From Astrothelium macrocarpum (lineage: Eukaryota; Ascomycota; Dothideomycetes; Trypetheliales; Trypetheliaceae), in the NCBI GenBank assembly GCA_021030915.1, contig JAGEMR010000034.1, positions 124,001 through 188,000 of the forward strand: a stretch of 64,000 nt of DNA, written 5' to 3'. Under the pieces are notes generated by a model. It was not told the origin of the DNA, did no database searches, and saw nothing but the letters and a program-made list of their open reading frames with translations. Both the position numbers and the translations under genes were made by a program. This document shows, piece by piece, positions 10,936 to 22,773 of this stretch (positions are counted from its first letter, which is position 1; each line of letters opens with the position of its first letter).

Positions 10936-12517
10936 CTATAGTCTACTTTTCAATTTGTACTCGTCAATCGGCTCTACTTGTAACTTCAATCCGGCCTTTG
11001 TGAGATTATCGACGTACGGCTGTCCGAGAGTCGCAGGTGTTAGAATTCCACCACCAAGATCATGCGCTGCAGTATGGGAGCGTAGAATTGTGAGTGCGGC
11101 CTCAACTGCGAAGACCCCGGTAAGATGGTAGAAACTACCATCCCACTGTAGGGAAGACAAAGCGCGAGGGGGCGAGCTGGCGTTGGTATCGCCTTCACCA
11201 ATCGCTTTGCATACAAACATGTCCTTTGCCGCTTGCCTATTGCCGGATTAGCGATACGAGATATTGAAATCTGCTTAGTATGAGAATGGATCTAGTACTC
11301 TTTGGTTGGTCCCTGACCAGGTGCATATACCATCTTCTTGAGCAACCACCTGATAGGTTTGAGTGCGAGGGCAAAGGTGCCAAAGTTGATAGCCCAATGG
11401 GCGATGATAGCCAGGATAAAATTGCTCGCCTTGGCTTGGGGACTGAAGCGAAAATTAGGACCATATTCAGAACCCGAACCGAAAAGCCCCCAGGATCGAT
11501 AGACAATTGTTCTATCACAAGCGCCATTGATGGACGTTGTCAAAGTTCCCAGTCCAGGGACGGTGCGTACTCCAAATAAGCTACCAGTAAGCTTACTAAA
11601 CGAAGTCTGTTTTACACGAGCATTGGTGGGCTTTGGAGGTGGGACTGGAGACAAGGCATATGGTTTACTTGTTTTCGAAAAATATGAGATGGAGTAGTGT
11701 TCGAAGATACTTAACACTGTGGCAAGAGTGCCGCCACTTGGCCTTCCTTTGACTTTGACGGTGCTGAAAACAACCTCTGCAGTAGGGAGGGATTTGGTTC
11801 GGCGGAGATGAGATACCAAAAGCCAGGCGAGTAGATCAGCCGGGGCGCTCTCGATGCCAATTTGTGGAATCATCTAAGATGTGTCAGTTATTCGTCTGTA
11901 CATGTGCTTATTTTGTCTTGAAAAATTTGTCAACGAGCAGATAAAAGTTGTCTTATACAGCATTTCGATGCATTGCTTCGTAACAGCACAGCCGGGAAGC
12001 ACCTACAATTGCTCCATTGCTTTTTGCCAGATCGTGATAATTTTGGATTATATCGTATACCCAAGGAGTTTCACCTGTGACGTCAAGATAATGCGTTCCA
12101 GTTGCAGCGCAGGCTTCTACAACCGGTGTGCCATAGAGATGATACGGACCCACGGTACTAATAAGTACCTTGGTCTTTTTGACCAGGGCATGGAGATCTT
12201 CTTTGGTAATCTGGGCTACTTCGACATCTAATCACAGTAAGAACGAGATATCATTCGGCTCTAGTCAGATATTACTGGGTTGAAGCCTATCTGGATTGAG
12301 CTTCTTCAACTCTTGAACAAGATCAGACAGCTTTGAGGCAGAACGGCCAGCCACAGCCCATTTCAAATCCGTAGGAAGATTGGTAGTAATATGCTCAGCT
12401 GCGTACTTGCCAGTATAGCTAAGCAGTGATTAACAACAAGCAAAATAGTTACAGCGTTATCACAAACCCAGTGGCACCAAACACGATAATGTCATACGTG
12501 CGAGAGTTTGACGCCAT
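10936..12517 (-). CDS. saccharopine dehydrogenase-like oxidoreductase (SCCPDH family)
   Basis: Five exons, complement(10936..11236, 11299..11873, 12007..12227, 12276..12418, 12468..12517), give 429 aa, normal for the family. Splicing restores the N-terminal nucleotide-binding signature FGATGYTGKYAAEHI, then STVGPYHLYG, ACAATGTHYLDVTGE, IMIPQIGIESAPADL, and near the C-terminus VYAPGQGPTKEQ with FYHLTGVFAVEAALTIL and LTPATLGQPYVD. Introns are 49, 48, 133 and 62 bp. The Rossmann start suggests an NAD(P)-dependent oxidoreductase, but members of this branch are lipid-droplet or membrane-associated proteins of unclear reaction, not lysine-pathway enzymes. The gene is divergent from RPL43. Confidence 0.88.
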
Positions 12518-12889
12518 TGCCAAGGAAAAAGGGGTCCGAGGTGTGAACGAACGGAACAAGACAGGCAGTCAAATAATGGAAAACACGTGCAGACGATAGA
12601 AATAAAAAAAATCAGAGACAAGGAAAAACGAATGAAAAGCAGATCAAACCCCAATGCCTACATTTTCATGTTGTGCAGCCTGCACAAACGGCCGAGGTGT
12701 CAAGGTCGCACGTGAGGGAATTAATCCAGCTTCGGCTTCCCGTTTGAACCATGAAAGCTTAAGCGAGGCATATCTTGGTCCGTGCGCACACCATAACCCG
12801 AATTACGCCTTTACCAAAGCGACTGGCTCTTTCGAGAACAGCATCCCTCCCAACAACCTCAGAGTTATACCAGTCCAAGCTCTGCAAAA
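12518..12889. promoter_or_regulatory. divergent promoter, SCCPDH-like / RPL43
   Basis: These 372 bp hold the promoters of two head-to-head genes. No particular element was identified with confidence. Confidence 0.4.
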
Positions 12890-13415
12890 ATGACCAAGCG
12901 CACAAAGAGTGAGTTCTAGCCTTTGTTGTCTTCTGGACTGAGCTAATCAATCCGGATAGAGGTCGGCATCACCGGTAAATATGGCGTAAGTTATTCCATC
13001 AAAACCTTGCCTTGAACACAACTAACATCTCGCAGACAAGGCAAGTCGCTTCGCGCATTTCGATCCATCTCACAATCATCATTTCTGCTGTTCCGTTCTG
13101 GTCCTAATGTCCACATAGATATGGTGCCTCGCTCCGAAAGCAGGTGAAGAAGATGGAAATCACACAGCATGCACGATACGCTTGCAGCTTCTGCGGTAAA
13201 ATGTCCGTCAAGCGGGAATCAGTTGGCATCTGGAAATGCAGATCATGCAAGAAGACTGTTGCTGGTGGAGCATACACTGTGACGTGAGTCAAATAACCTT
13301 GTCCAAAATGGAATCACAGTAGTCCAGTTGGCTGACAGGTTCGGAATACAGAACTCCTGCTGCTGCGACGACAAGGTCCACGATTCGTCGTCTCAGAGAA
13401 ATTGCAGAGGTTTAG
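12890..13415 (+). CDS. RPL43: 60S ribosomal protein eL43
   Basis: Five exons, join(12890..12908, 12960..12985, 13036..13040, 13119..13283, 13352..13415), give exactly 92 aa, the usual length of eL43. The protein starts [20 protein letters not shown] and contains the zinc-binding pairs CSFCGK and CRSCKK, ending [13 protein letters not shown]. Exon 3 is only 5 nt (ACAAG) and supplies the Thr and most of the Arg codon of the invariant GTRYG. The intron after it begins GCAAGT, a GC donor, and ends ATAG. Branch-like ACTAAC and CCTAAT precede the two acceptors around the microexon. The function is structural in the large ribosomal subunit. Confidence 0.95.
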
Positions 13416-14050
13416 ACGGGTTCTATATTATCATTGCTGGCGCTCTGGGTTCAATCTGCTTTTTACTGGCCGAGAACAGGCCTTTGTGCTTTAAGGATGT
13501 CCATAGTGAATCAACAAATCAGCTGGATTGCCAGCTATCTGAAGCTCAACATGATTGTGACTATATCTACATGGGATGGATTTCATCTTCTATTAAACAT
13601 GCAGCGTAGCAAGCCGGCCAAAGGCTATCGAAGTTTACCAGCACTCAAACCGAATCTGTCAGGTCAGGTAAAAAAACAGTGGTATATTATTAGATAAGCG
13701 GATTCGGCTCATTGGATTCATGCGGTTGTAACAAGTCTTGGATGGGATTAAATGTCCCCAAACCAAATCACAATTTTGCTGTTCTATGTGTAGATTTGTT
13801 GACCCTATACTAAGTATATCTCTGATTGACAGGGCCCTGCGGCTGTGCCGTGACACGTCATAATGGGTTCCCCAGACAGTCAAGAAGATGAGGACATTTG
13901 TTCGGGATTGACAATCAGATAGCATGGCAACATAAGGATGATTCCATTGAGGGTTTAATGCTTTGCTAGAGTCTATAAGAATGGCGTGCACAGACTCTCA
14001 CAATTGGACTAAAGACTGAGATTTCCGCGGTAATCGACCATGCCCATGGT
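13416..14050. other. intergenic, nothing recognised
   Basis: Only short frames without family signatures lie between RPL43 and the convergent secreted-protein gene. Confidence 0.5.
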
Positions 14051-14715
14051 TCAGTGGTTGTTCGCACAAAACCCAGGCTGGCTAACAAACCCGTAATCCT
14101 TGTACCAATCGGGAATCCACTCGTGGCCTGACATAATGAACATTAGCATCTATTTCTTGACATTTTAGCAAAACAATGTCACTTACCAGTCTCATAGCTA
14201 GGACAATTGCACGAAATGTCCGACAACATATTGGTCACTTCATTCACATAACAATTCTGCGACTCGGTATGTGCATAATTGCACAGGTACATCTGATTTT
14301 GCTGGTAGACCGAATAGATGGCCTGATACGGGCCGATATTCTGACCCGCAGTCGAGCCACATAAGCTTGCAAAATTGGTTTTGAGATTCAGCCAGGCGAG
14401 CTGGTCAATGTTGCTGTTGAGACACATGACTTGGGAGCCGCCGCCATTGGCATTGACACAGTCCCGCTTTTCAAGCTCACGTGTATGGTTTGCGAGACTG
14501 TCGATGATATGAAACGCTACGTCTAGTTTAGTGTGGACTTGAGATCCATTCTGGTGTATATAGACGTGGAAGTTTCCATCTCCAAGCTCGGGAAGATGAG
14601 TGAACCCTTGAAATGCGGGTTTGGTGTTATTTCCAGTAGCTTGTGGTGATGGTCGTGCAAAGACGCCGGTAATCGCAAGGGAACTGCAAAGGAGTACAAC
14701 AATTGATGGATGCAT
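14051..14715 (-). CDS. small secreted cysteine-rich protein with pro-region
   Basis: Two exons, complement(14051..14127, 14187..14715), give 201 aa. The first ATG (14715) opens a signal peptide of about 20 residues ending GVFA. A pro-region of about 65 residues ends in LEKR, a likely Kex2 site, and the mature part begins DCVNANGGG. The mature part has eight cysteines, ending PGFCANNH after splicing of a 59-bp intron (GTAAGT...TCAG). Eight cysteines would allow four disulfides, as in many apoplastic fungal proteins. I do not recognise a named family. The gene is divergent from another secreted-protein gene 1.3 kb away. Confidence 0.75.
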
Positions 14716-15987
14716 TTTTGACGATTTCAAGAGTTTTTGGAGAAAGGGACAAGCAGAGCCAGCTAGAAGTGTATTGAGAAATGGAAATTATGAGGGAAAT
14801 AATATCGAAAGAACAATCGCCAGCGATTTCCACGGCAATATGAGAGATGATGTTGAATATGACGACTTTCACCTTGTCGCGATCATAGAGTATTATATAG
14901 ACGTTGTGAACTTGTAATGGAAGGACATGTCCACGATACCGCAGGACAATGTCAATGATCGGATGGCACGACGTCACTTCGTACATCTTTTACCGGCAAA
15001 ATGAGATTTTTCTGGGGCCACGATCTAAAGCTTCTCGAACATGTGTCTACCGTGAAGTTGAGCGGTAGATTGACTCGTGTTTCGTGCCTTGTAAAATAGG
15101 ATTGCATGGCCGGTGAAGACTAAGCAGCAACTCTCTTCTGAACAGCTTGCTAGTTGAAATAGCTGATCTCGGTAGTTGGTCAAAGCCTCATTTATTTGAT
15201 ATGATCGAAGAAACTATTTCTTGGGCTGGAAGTTGAGACAATGAACAGATGGAATCAACACGGATTCTTGGAAGGATAGATGATGTCGGCGGCAAAAACG
15301 GACTTTTCCGAGCGCTACCGTAACGATCTTTTCAGAACATCAGAGTGCGACCGGTGAGTCAGCACAATACGGAGGCCACGATTCCTTGTGTTTGAACAGT
15401 ATGCTGTAGACAGCAGTTGCCACTTCTATTGATCAGACCTCTCACCGGTAAGCAAAGCCCCTATATTGCCAATCGTGTCTCAGCTTCTTATAAGAAACGG
15501 TCGCCAAGAAAACCAAATTCCCCTCTGCCCTGTTCCCAATATTGCAGCGCAACAGTTGGCTCTGTAGAGACCAAATGCTTGGTGACTGAAGATCTTGCAG
15601 GTGGCGAACAAGGTAGCAGATACCAGAATGGAGTGCGCCTGAAAGTCGCCGGTGATGGATCCGTACATTAATCTTCTCGACACTGAAGAAGCGTTGCGAT
15701 GATATCACTTCCGTTTCTCTCGCTTTTGCAAACATAAGAGCATCCTAGCCGTCATGCAGTATGGCCCTTAATACACCAGCCTTTGCATTAGACGAACTTG
15801 CTAGTCGCTCTTCAATACAGCTTACAGACGCTATTAACTTTTCCCCCGTTTCTTGGCCTAAGCACGAAGAGATTGCAGGTCAACCTCTAACACCACGTTT
15901 ATCATCGCTCTGCGCCTACTTTCATCCAGTGTCGTTGTCTACAATTAGTCCGCTTTAAGATCTCAACAACGGTGCCCGCTGCCCAGA
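14716..15987. other. intergenic between two divergent secreted-protein genes
   Basis: No gene could be supported. The frames of 65-98 codons here lack starts with splice support and have no family pattern. The stretch would hold both promoters. Confidence 0.5.
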
Positions 15988-16814
15988 ATGAGGGTCTCTT
16001 GGATCTTGGCAGTATACCGAACCAAGCGAACTAGATGACACAATTCACTAACTAGCTTTAGTCTGGATGCATTCTTGCGGCCTCTACAGCTCTACCACGG
16101 TCATTGAATTTCGAAACATCAAAGCGAGATGTGACATCGTACCCAGAAGCTGCAGTCATATCGGGAGTCCTTCCTCGTCAAGATGCAAATAACGGAAGTA
16201 CGCTCCACGGGAATTTTACGTTCGGCAGCAAGGCTGCAGGGACGGGAATTCATGCCAATAGGGGAGTCAACGTCGTCTGGTCCGCAAACGGCTTGATGAG
16301 GATCTATGGTCCTCTGAAAATGACCAACGATCTCTGGTCAGCCTTCAAGGGATCGAGTTCAGCAGATACCCTGAACAGCATCTCTCAGTCTCTCATGTCC
16401 CATTTTCGCGACTTTTTACGCATCACTCCCGTGGGTAATATCTACCAGAGCGCAACATTTTCGGCCATGAATGGGGATCTCGTCGTGAACGATGGCACAT
16501 ATTTTGCGAGCACAGGCATCTCTGTCGACTTCAGCGCTTATGTACATTCATTTGTCGAGGAATGGAACGAGTTCAGGAATACAATCCATTCGTACTTCAC
16601 GGAGGGGACAGATACCGTCTATGAGGTCACATTCCATCAGGTCGACAATGCCTTTGACGCTTGGACAGCTAGCCCTGCACCTTCGAAGCGTAAGCGAGGC
16701 GTTGGACATGAAACGCTTAAGAGAGAAGTGGATGTTTGCACCAATCCTGCTGATTTGCGACCATATTTTCAGGAGGCTCATTCGACACCACCAGAGTATT
16801 ACCTCTATTGCTAG
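15988..16814 (+). CDS. secreted protein with several dibasic processing sites
   Basis: Two exons, join(15988..16011, 16062..16814), give 258 aa. The 24-nt first exon is needed because the long exon has no suitable ATG. Joining at donor GTATAC and acceptor TTTAG, with CACTAACT as branch, yields a signal peptide starting MRVSWILASGC. Basic sites occur at SKR (about residue 30), LPR (about 47), KRKR (217-220) and LKR (about 229), so proteolytic processing is likely. Only three cysteines are present, two near the C-terminus. There is no transmembrane segment besides the signal and no recognised family. Confidence 0.7.
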
Positions 16815-17517
16815 CTTTAGTGTTTGTTGGAAGCGATTCTCGACTGCTACAACATCTACTTGGTCATTCTTGCGTGATAAGTGCTATGTCTGATGGGAAG
16901 ATGGGCTCCCACTAGCGCTGTAGGCAACCAGATCACAGGTGAGAAGATTACGTTATACGACTTCAAAACCTCGACACATGTCGTAGTTTCTGAAAACAAA
17001 TAAAATATTTTTTACAATGATCATTAAAGAAATTTGGAGATAGAGTCAAATCTTGTGTGTTTTTTTTTATGTAAAAAGTCAAAGGTATAAAAAGTAGATT
17101 TATCCATGATGAATAAAGATCATGCAAGTCTTGCATATCTCTCTGTGTGACCATCTAAGTATAGGGTCACAGGGCGAAACAGTGTCGAACAAGGGGCACT
17201 CATCTGTCCTCAGGCTGGACTTGAAAAGAAACGGTGCACGAGCAAATCCAGCTGAAAGGAAGGTCACATTGGACGTCGTTGGCAGTGACAGCCACGCCAT
17301 CAAGGTGCTCATTTCTGCAGGAGTTGTCATTCTCGTTCTGTCTAGTGGATTGACGCCTGCTTAGCGCTTGGTCTTAGCGGCGCTTTAAAGCTGCCTCTTT
17401 GCCCCACGAGCATCTTCCTCCGCTACCATCTACTACAGTCCAGCTACTTTCTTTCGCCCATGAACCTGCCTCGGCCTTCGAATCTTTTGTTCTTCACTTT
17501 ACCTTTTTCCCTTCCGC
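16815..17517. other. intergenic, nothing recognised
   Basis: The left part is AT-rich with a short poly-T. Overlapping frames on both strands near 17100-17360 mirror one another and have no family signature. The right end would carry the RING-PHD promoter. Confidence 0.5.
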
Positions 17518-19418
17518 ATGGCCGCCACTTGCATTGTTTGTCTCGGTGACCTTGCGAGAGCCTCTGAGACATCTCCAGATCAGCCCATAGCCGCTGATGA
17601 CAAGCTTCGAGATGTAACTCATGATTCACCCAACACCGGCAAGGAGGACGATCAAACTATTGCTCATTTGGTGCCTTGTGGCCACACCCTTCACAATGCC
17701 TGCCTAAAACCCTGGGTTGAGAGGGCCAATAGTTGTCCTATATGCAGAGGAAGCTTCTTTGAGGTCCAATTGAGTTCAAGCATTGGAGGTAAGCAAATTG
17801 AATTATGATTCACTTCTCGACAACCATTTCTGACTTGACGCCACTCTCAGCTTCTGTGTGGTCGTCCTACATCGTCCAAGAAAAGCAACAAGTAGCCGAG
17901 ATCGACCCATCTATGGTCGTTGACGATAACGAACTTTTCGATGGACCTCTCGGACCACCATGTCTGATATGTGATGAGATTGGAGATGATGAGACTCTGT
18001 TACTGTGTGATGGATGTGAAGCAGCTTGTCATGTTGAATGTGCAAGTTTGCCACGCGTGCCCCGTGGGCCTTGGTACTGCCACCTTTGCCAAGAAGATGA
18101 GCAGGTTCGCATTCCTGAAACACATCAGACCCGTCCGACAGGAACACATCGTACAAGAGCCAGTCAAAGACGATCCCGTCGTAATGCTCATGATCCCTGG
18201 GCTCGCGTATGGCAATCGGTTTGGCACCGCATCAATCTTGACTTAGACTTTCCTTTTGATGAAGATGATGGTCCCACACAAAGACAAACTGAGGCTGAGC
18301 GAAGAGAGTTCCTCGAGTATCAGCGACGTTACGAGGTTGCTGCTCGTCAAGGGGGCGCGCAACGCTTTCGTGCCATTGCTCCTGCACTACTCGAGCGCAA
18401 CTTGGAAGAACCTGAACCTGAAGAGCCATCAGAAGAGTCTCAGGAGGAGCTTCGAGCTTGGAATGCTTTTGAAAAGGCTCGACAGCTCTCCGACAATCCT
18501 CAACCGGGCAATAGGCGGAAACGCAAGTCGACAACAAATTCGCCAGCTGAGCCTGAACCAGAGCCCGAACAGCGAAAGTACAAGCGCCCCCGCGCGACCC
18601 GGGCTCCCGAGCCTGCTGGATTGCTCAATAACAGTCTGGCCGAATCCTCCCGCGCAGCCCGCAATAGAAATCAGACTTTACAGCCTCCTCGTGTCGATTC
18701 CGATAGGGCCGCAGGCGGATCCAATTTCCTACAATCTCTTTTAAGAGAAGTTGAGAGCACGCATTCTCCCGCCGCACAATCACATGCAGTGGGTTCTCCG
18801 TTGCCCACGTCTGAGTCTCATCATTCGCCTCGACCATCCTCTCCAGACTCCTCACCAGCATCCTCTATTGCTGGAACTCCGCGTGCCATGTCAACAACTC
18901 CACCCCCTGAGAGACTCACTCGTCGAAACTCCCTTACTCCCCTCACATCTAATATCCTTCCTGTTTTCCCCACTGTCCCACAATATTCCCCTTTCTCACC
19001 TGTCAACCGATCACACGAAAATGGGCCGCCTTCCGACGAAGTATGGTCGTCACGCTCTCGACGTCGCCACCGTAATGAACATGCATCGCCGGGTTCGAGT
19101 CCTCCACCGTTCAAAGATACATCTCCCACGAGAAAAAACCTGTCTTATTCTGCGAAGCAAGAAATCCAAAAGATGGTTGCCTCGGTGTTGAAACCACGCT
19201 ACCACAAAGGCGAGCTGAGTCGCGATCACTTCACCGAGATCAACCGCGACGTCTCGCGCATGATGTACGACAAGATCGCCGATGCCGATGCCCTGTCGGA
19301 AGAGAAGGATCGCGAACACTGGCAGTCGGTGGCTGCGGAGGAGGTTGAAAAGGCGTTGAAAGCACTTCCAGATTCAGAGCACAAGGGCACAAATGGTGTG
19401 ATGGTCGGTTCTCCTTAA
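17518..19418 (+). CDS. RING plus PHD finger protein (PHRF1/Asr1-like E3 ligase)
   Basis: Two exons, join(17518..17788, 17851..19418), give 612 aa. Residues 5-83 form a RING finger (CIVC, CGHTLHNAC, CPICRG). The 62-bp intron joins it in phase to a PHD finger at about 127-172 (CLICDE, LLLCDGC, CHVECA, WYCHLCQ). A long low-complexity middle follows, rich in Glu, Arg, Pro and Ser with basic clusters. The last 80 residues (SYSAKQEIQKMVASVLKP onward) are helical and resemble the SRI-like C-terminus of PHRF1. In yeast the RING/PHD protein Asr1 ubiquitinates RNA polymerase II through its phosphorylated tail. A similar nuclear role is inferred. Confidence 0.85.
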
Positions 19419-20618
19419 ATGAATACGCATGTGGGATGGCACAAGAGTGCGTATACTACGTTACAAGAGGGCAAAGAGATAGAATCGAATGATATACGGG
19501 CAAATGACACAGAGGGGCAAGGCGGGCGGCTTCTTCTTGAATGCATGATACGTGGGACGTTACTAGGGTGGCGCATTGGTTTGCGCTGCATTGGCTCGGC
19601 GCCGGTGTCGGGCGTACCTAGGATCTGCGTAGATACCCCCTCTGCGAAGCACTGCCTGTTGATTTGTATGATACTGTACCTAGATGATTTTCTAGATATG
19701 ATGAATCGTTGCGAAGATGTCGCAATCTTTGCCAATCACACTTCTCTCACGCCCAAAATGACGAGCCTGGTTGACTGATTCGATGGCTAGGTGGTTCATG
19801 TTTCAGGCAATACGTTAGGGTTAGTATGGTCGTTGTTTGGCTTTACGTCAAATACCTTACCTACCTACCTTAGGTATCCAGGCAAGAGTCGCTTGACTAG
19901 AAGCTTCAGCTGCCATGTCTTTCCAGACCCCTGTCTTGTCGTCGCTCCGCCCGCCGCGAAGCTCCGCAATCACGCCCGCATTTTCGTCTTGTCTATCCAG
20001 GAACCCCAGCTCCGCTCCAGGTCTACAACACCAACACTTTGAATCGCTGGTGCATCTTCGCCAGCCTCGTTCTTCAACTGCAATCTGCCGAAACACGCTA
20101 GGCTCTGGGTTATGCGCACAGGCAGCAGCCTGAGCAAATATCGTTATCGATACACCCACTTCGTCTTCAGCAGCACTACACGCTTTCACAGTATATTTAG
20201 TCATCACACTCAGCTAGGTGGACATCTCACTCCCAATCTAGCCGAATCAGTCATCGAATCTATACGTGTAGTGCGGTACCGTTTCTCTTCCACGAGCCTG
20301 TCAATCAGGTTGTGTACATCGGAGGGCAATGTTCAGCCTAATGAACTTATCCTTGTCAATTAGCTCTTGTACCTATGGAATTAACGCAAAGACCTCTAGT
20401 CTGCGCATGCTGCACTCCTTTCCGAGTGTTGGTGGCGTTCTTGCCTTTACTTGAATGAATCGATCTTCTGCAATCTTTACAATCAGTAGCAGCTAGATTG
20501 ATCCTTCCGATGAATCCATCTATTAAACTTGACATGCGTTCTCTACTTTTTTTAGTCTTCGCTGGTTCAAATTTATTCTATTACTACCAGTTTCTCGTCT
20601 CCGTGATTGCAATTACGA
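19419..20618. other. intergenic with a TACC-type microsatellite
   Basis: No gene was recognised in 1.2 kb. A short (TACC)n-like run lies near 19856-19873. The rest would be the RING-PHD 3' end and the receptor promoter. Confidence 0.5.
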
Positions 20619-22061
20619 ATGGGTTCTGAAAATCCTCACGTATACCCAACAGACAAACATGAGCTCAGTCCTGGCGGATTGCAGTCCGTCATTGTTTCGT
20701 TTGTTTTCACCGCACTAGCCACGGTAGCCGTGGCTTTACGCTTCTATGTTCGTCAAATTAAACGCATTAGGCCGTTAGCAGAAGATTGGCTGATAGTCGC
20801 TGCTTTGGTGAGTCGAGTGAATGGCGTGCCTGTTTGCTCTTGCTCATGTCTTTCTCGTAGATCGTTGATTGGGTCAGCGTTATTTTTGTATGTTTGGGTC
20901 GGTTTGCCTGAGTATCCCTTCACGCAATCAAAACTAATTGACAAGGAAGTTGCCTTTGATGGAGGACTTGGTTGGCAATTCGGTCAAGCTTCACCAGGTG
21001 CACTGCAAAATGGACTCAAGGTGAGATATTTTTGACATGGCCTGCATGACTGGACCAGCGTAATGATTTTCTACTTCAAGTTTGCTCTTACAGGTGAAAT
21101 TCTATTCAATTTCACCACTGGCTTCGTCAAAGTTAGTATTTGCGTCACCTTGATGCGGGTCTTTCCTTCGAAGACTTTTCGCATCGCCGCCACGACTATC
21201 GCCGTTATATCTGTCCTCTTTCAGATATCATCAATCCTCAAGAATTTCCTAATCTGCAAACCGCTGGCCCATTATTGGAACAAGGCTCTCCCAGGCCATT
21301 GTGGAAACGAGACGCTCGCTTACGCCTCAACGGGGGCGATTGATCTACTTACAGGTACGCCAAGCCAGAACTTACTGATCTCTTCTCGTCATCCCTTTAC
21401 CTACAAATTCCCCTCGAAAAAGCCATAAACCTCTATTGAGGACAAAGTCTCCAAATACTACCCCTCCCGTAATAATCGCATTCTTAATCTAGATATTGCC
21501 ATCTTCCTCCTTCCGCTTCCCTCGCTCTACCGCCTCCAAATAGCGCCCGCCAAAAAACTCGCCCTATGTGCCACTTTTGCCCTGGGCCTGATCACTCTTG
21601 CAGCGGGCGCGCTTCGTGTATACGCCAACATCATCACCAACTTCGGCACCGACTTTGTGCACTCCGTTCCGCTGGTCATTATTTTCACGGAGATCCAAGC
21701 CGGCGTGGGCATTATTGTCAGCTGTTTGATTCTGATGCGGCCCTTGCTGGACAGACTGGTAAGCGGTTACAAGAGTTACCGGAGTGGTGATGGCAGTGGG
21801 GATGCGGGAAAGGGTAGGACTTGGCTGCGGGACGTCACTGGGATGTGGATGGGGACAAGGTCACAGAAGAGTGGGAGTCGAGAGGAAGGGGGAGTAGGGA
21901 TGTTGGATAAGAAATTCAGGATGGATGAGACATCTCTGAGGCCAACTGAAAGTGGGGACGAGATCCCGCTGAGGCAAGCCGAGGAACGGGGATGGAAGGG
22001 AGGGTGGAGTGAGATGCCGTCGTTAAGATCGACGGACGACGCATATATTGGTGCGGTCTGA
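20619..22061 (+). CDS. seven-helix rhodopsin-domain membrane protein (SAT4/PTH11-like)
   Basis: Five exons, join(20619..20807, 20861..20887, 20946..21020, 21081..21354, 21493..22061), give 377 aa in a continuous phase. Exon 2 is only 27 nt. The first helix is followed by RQIKRIRPLAEDWLI, a hallmark of this fungal family. Later blocks include EILFNFTTGFVKVSIC, FLICKPLAHYW, ALPGHCGNETLAY, the loop FLLPLPSLYRLQ and the last helix with FTEIQAGVGIIV. The C-terminal tail of about 110 residues is Gly/Ser/Glu/Arg-rich and cytoplasmic, with strong purine bias. Some members sense surfaces or nutrients; the ligand here is unknown. The boundaries of exons 2 and 4 are the least certain, since alternative weak sites exist. 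Confidence 0.82.
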
Positions 22062-22773
22062 GAGCTAGTTTTTTGGAAAATTTTTTGGATAGCTAGCGCA
22101 ACTCAGCATAGCAACGAAAATCCGGTATGTTGAGTTGATGCGATCGATGATATGGTTGATATAAGGACCTATGTAGCTATTAGTTTACTTCGTGATACCC
22201 TTTCTTTTTTGGCGTTGTTCTTATCCAGTAAAAATTTTCCTGTACCCACATGCCACGCATCATCAGAGCATCATCCATAATTGTTGATTAGATACTGGCT
22301 GCGATGTAATATGACATCTACGTCTTCGTAGGTATTTCGTTCAAAAGCATTTTATAGTTTGTGCGTTGTATTCATAAGTGCTTCTCAGAACCTAGAAGCT
22401 ACCTATACATCAAGTTTGGGATTATTCCTTGAGCAGCTCTTATAGCACCAACGTGATGCTTTGTTTAAAGCTTATTTTCATTAGCACAGAAAAAGGCGCT
22501 AGATGGGCTTAATAATGCACAACTCTTCTTTCTTTCCTTGCCCAGCTACTGGCTGTTTTACCTTGGAACCCGTGAGGCATCGTATAATGCAAATTTTACT
22601 GTTCAAAGACTCCTTTTTTGACTCGTTCTGCCACTGTCTCTTCATGATTAATACCCTCGATGACTCCTTTGGGCATCTGAAAAGTCTCCCAGGATCAGAG
22701 ATAAGCTCGTAAGCATCCTCCAAAAGGAAGCCGTACCACCTCACAAGATTGATCATGGCAAACTCCTGGACAC
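22062..22773. other. intergenic between convergent genes
   Basis: No convincing gene was found. A minus-strand frame at 22499-22756 could be a further 3' exon of the STAND-like gene, but no splice junction in phase was found. Confidence 0.4.

Noticed and set aside
17100..17364. Overlapping 76- and 80-codon frames on opposite strands
   Set aside because: They are mutual shadows with no signature; probably promoter of the RING-PHD gene.
20888..20945. Alternative donor GTCGGT for the receptor's second intron
   Set aside because: GTATGT three codons upstream is a far better donor, keeps phase 0 and uses a good CTAAT branch and ACAAG acceptor.
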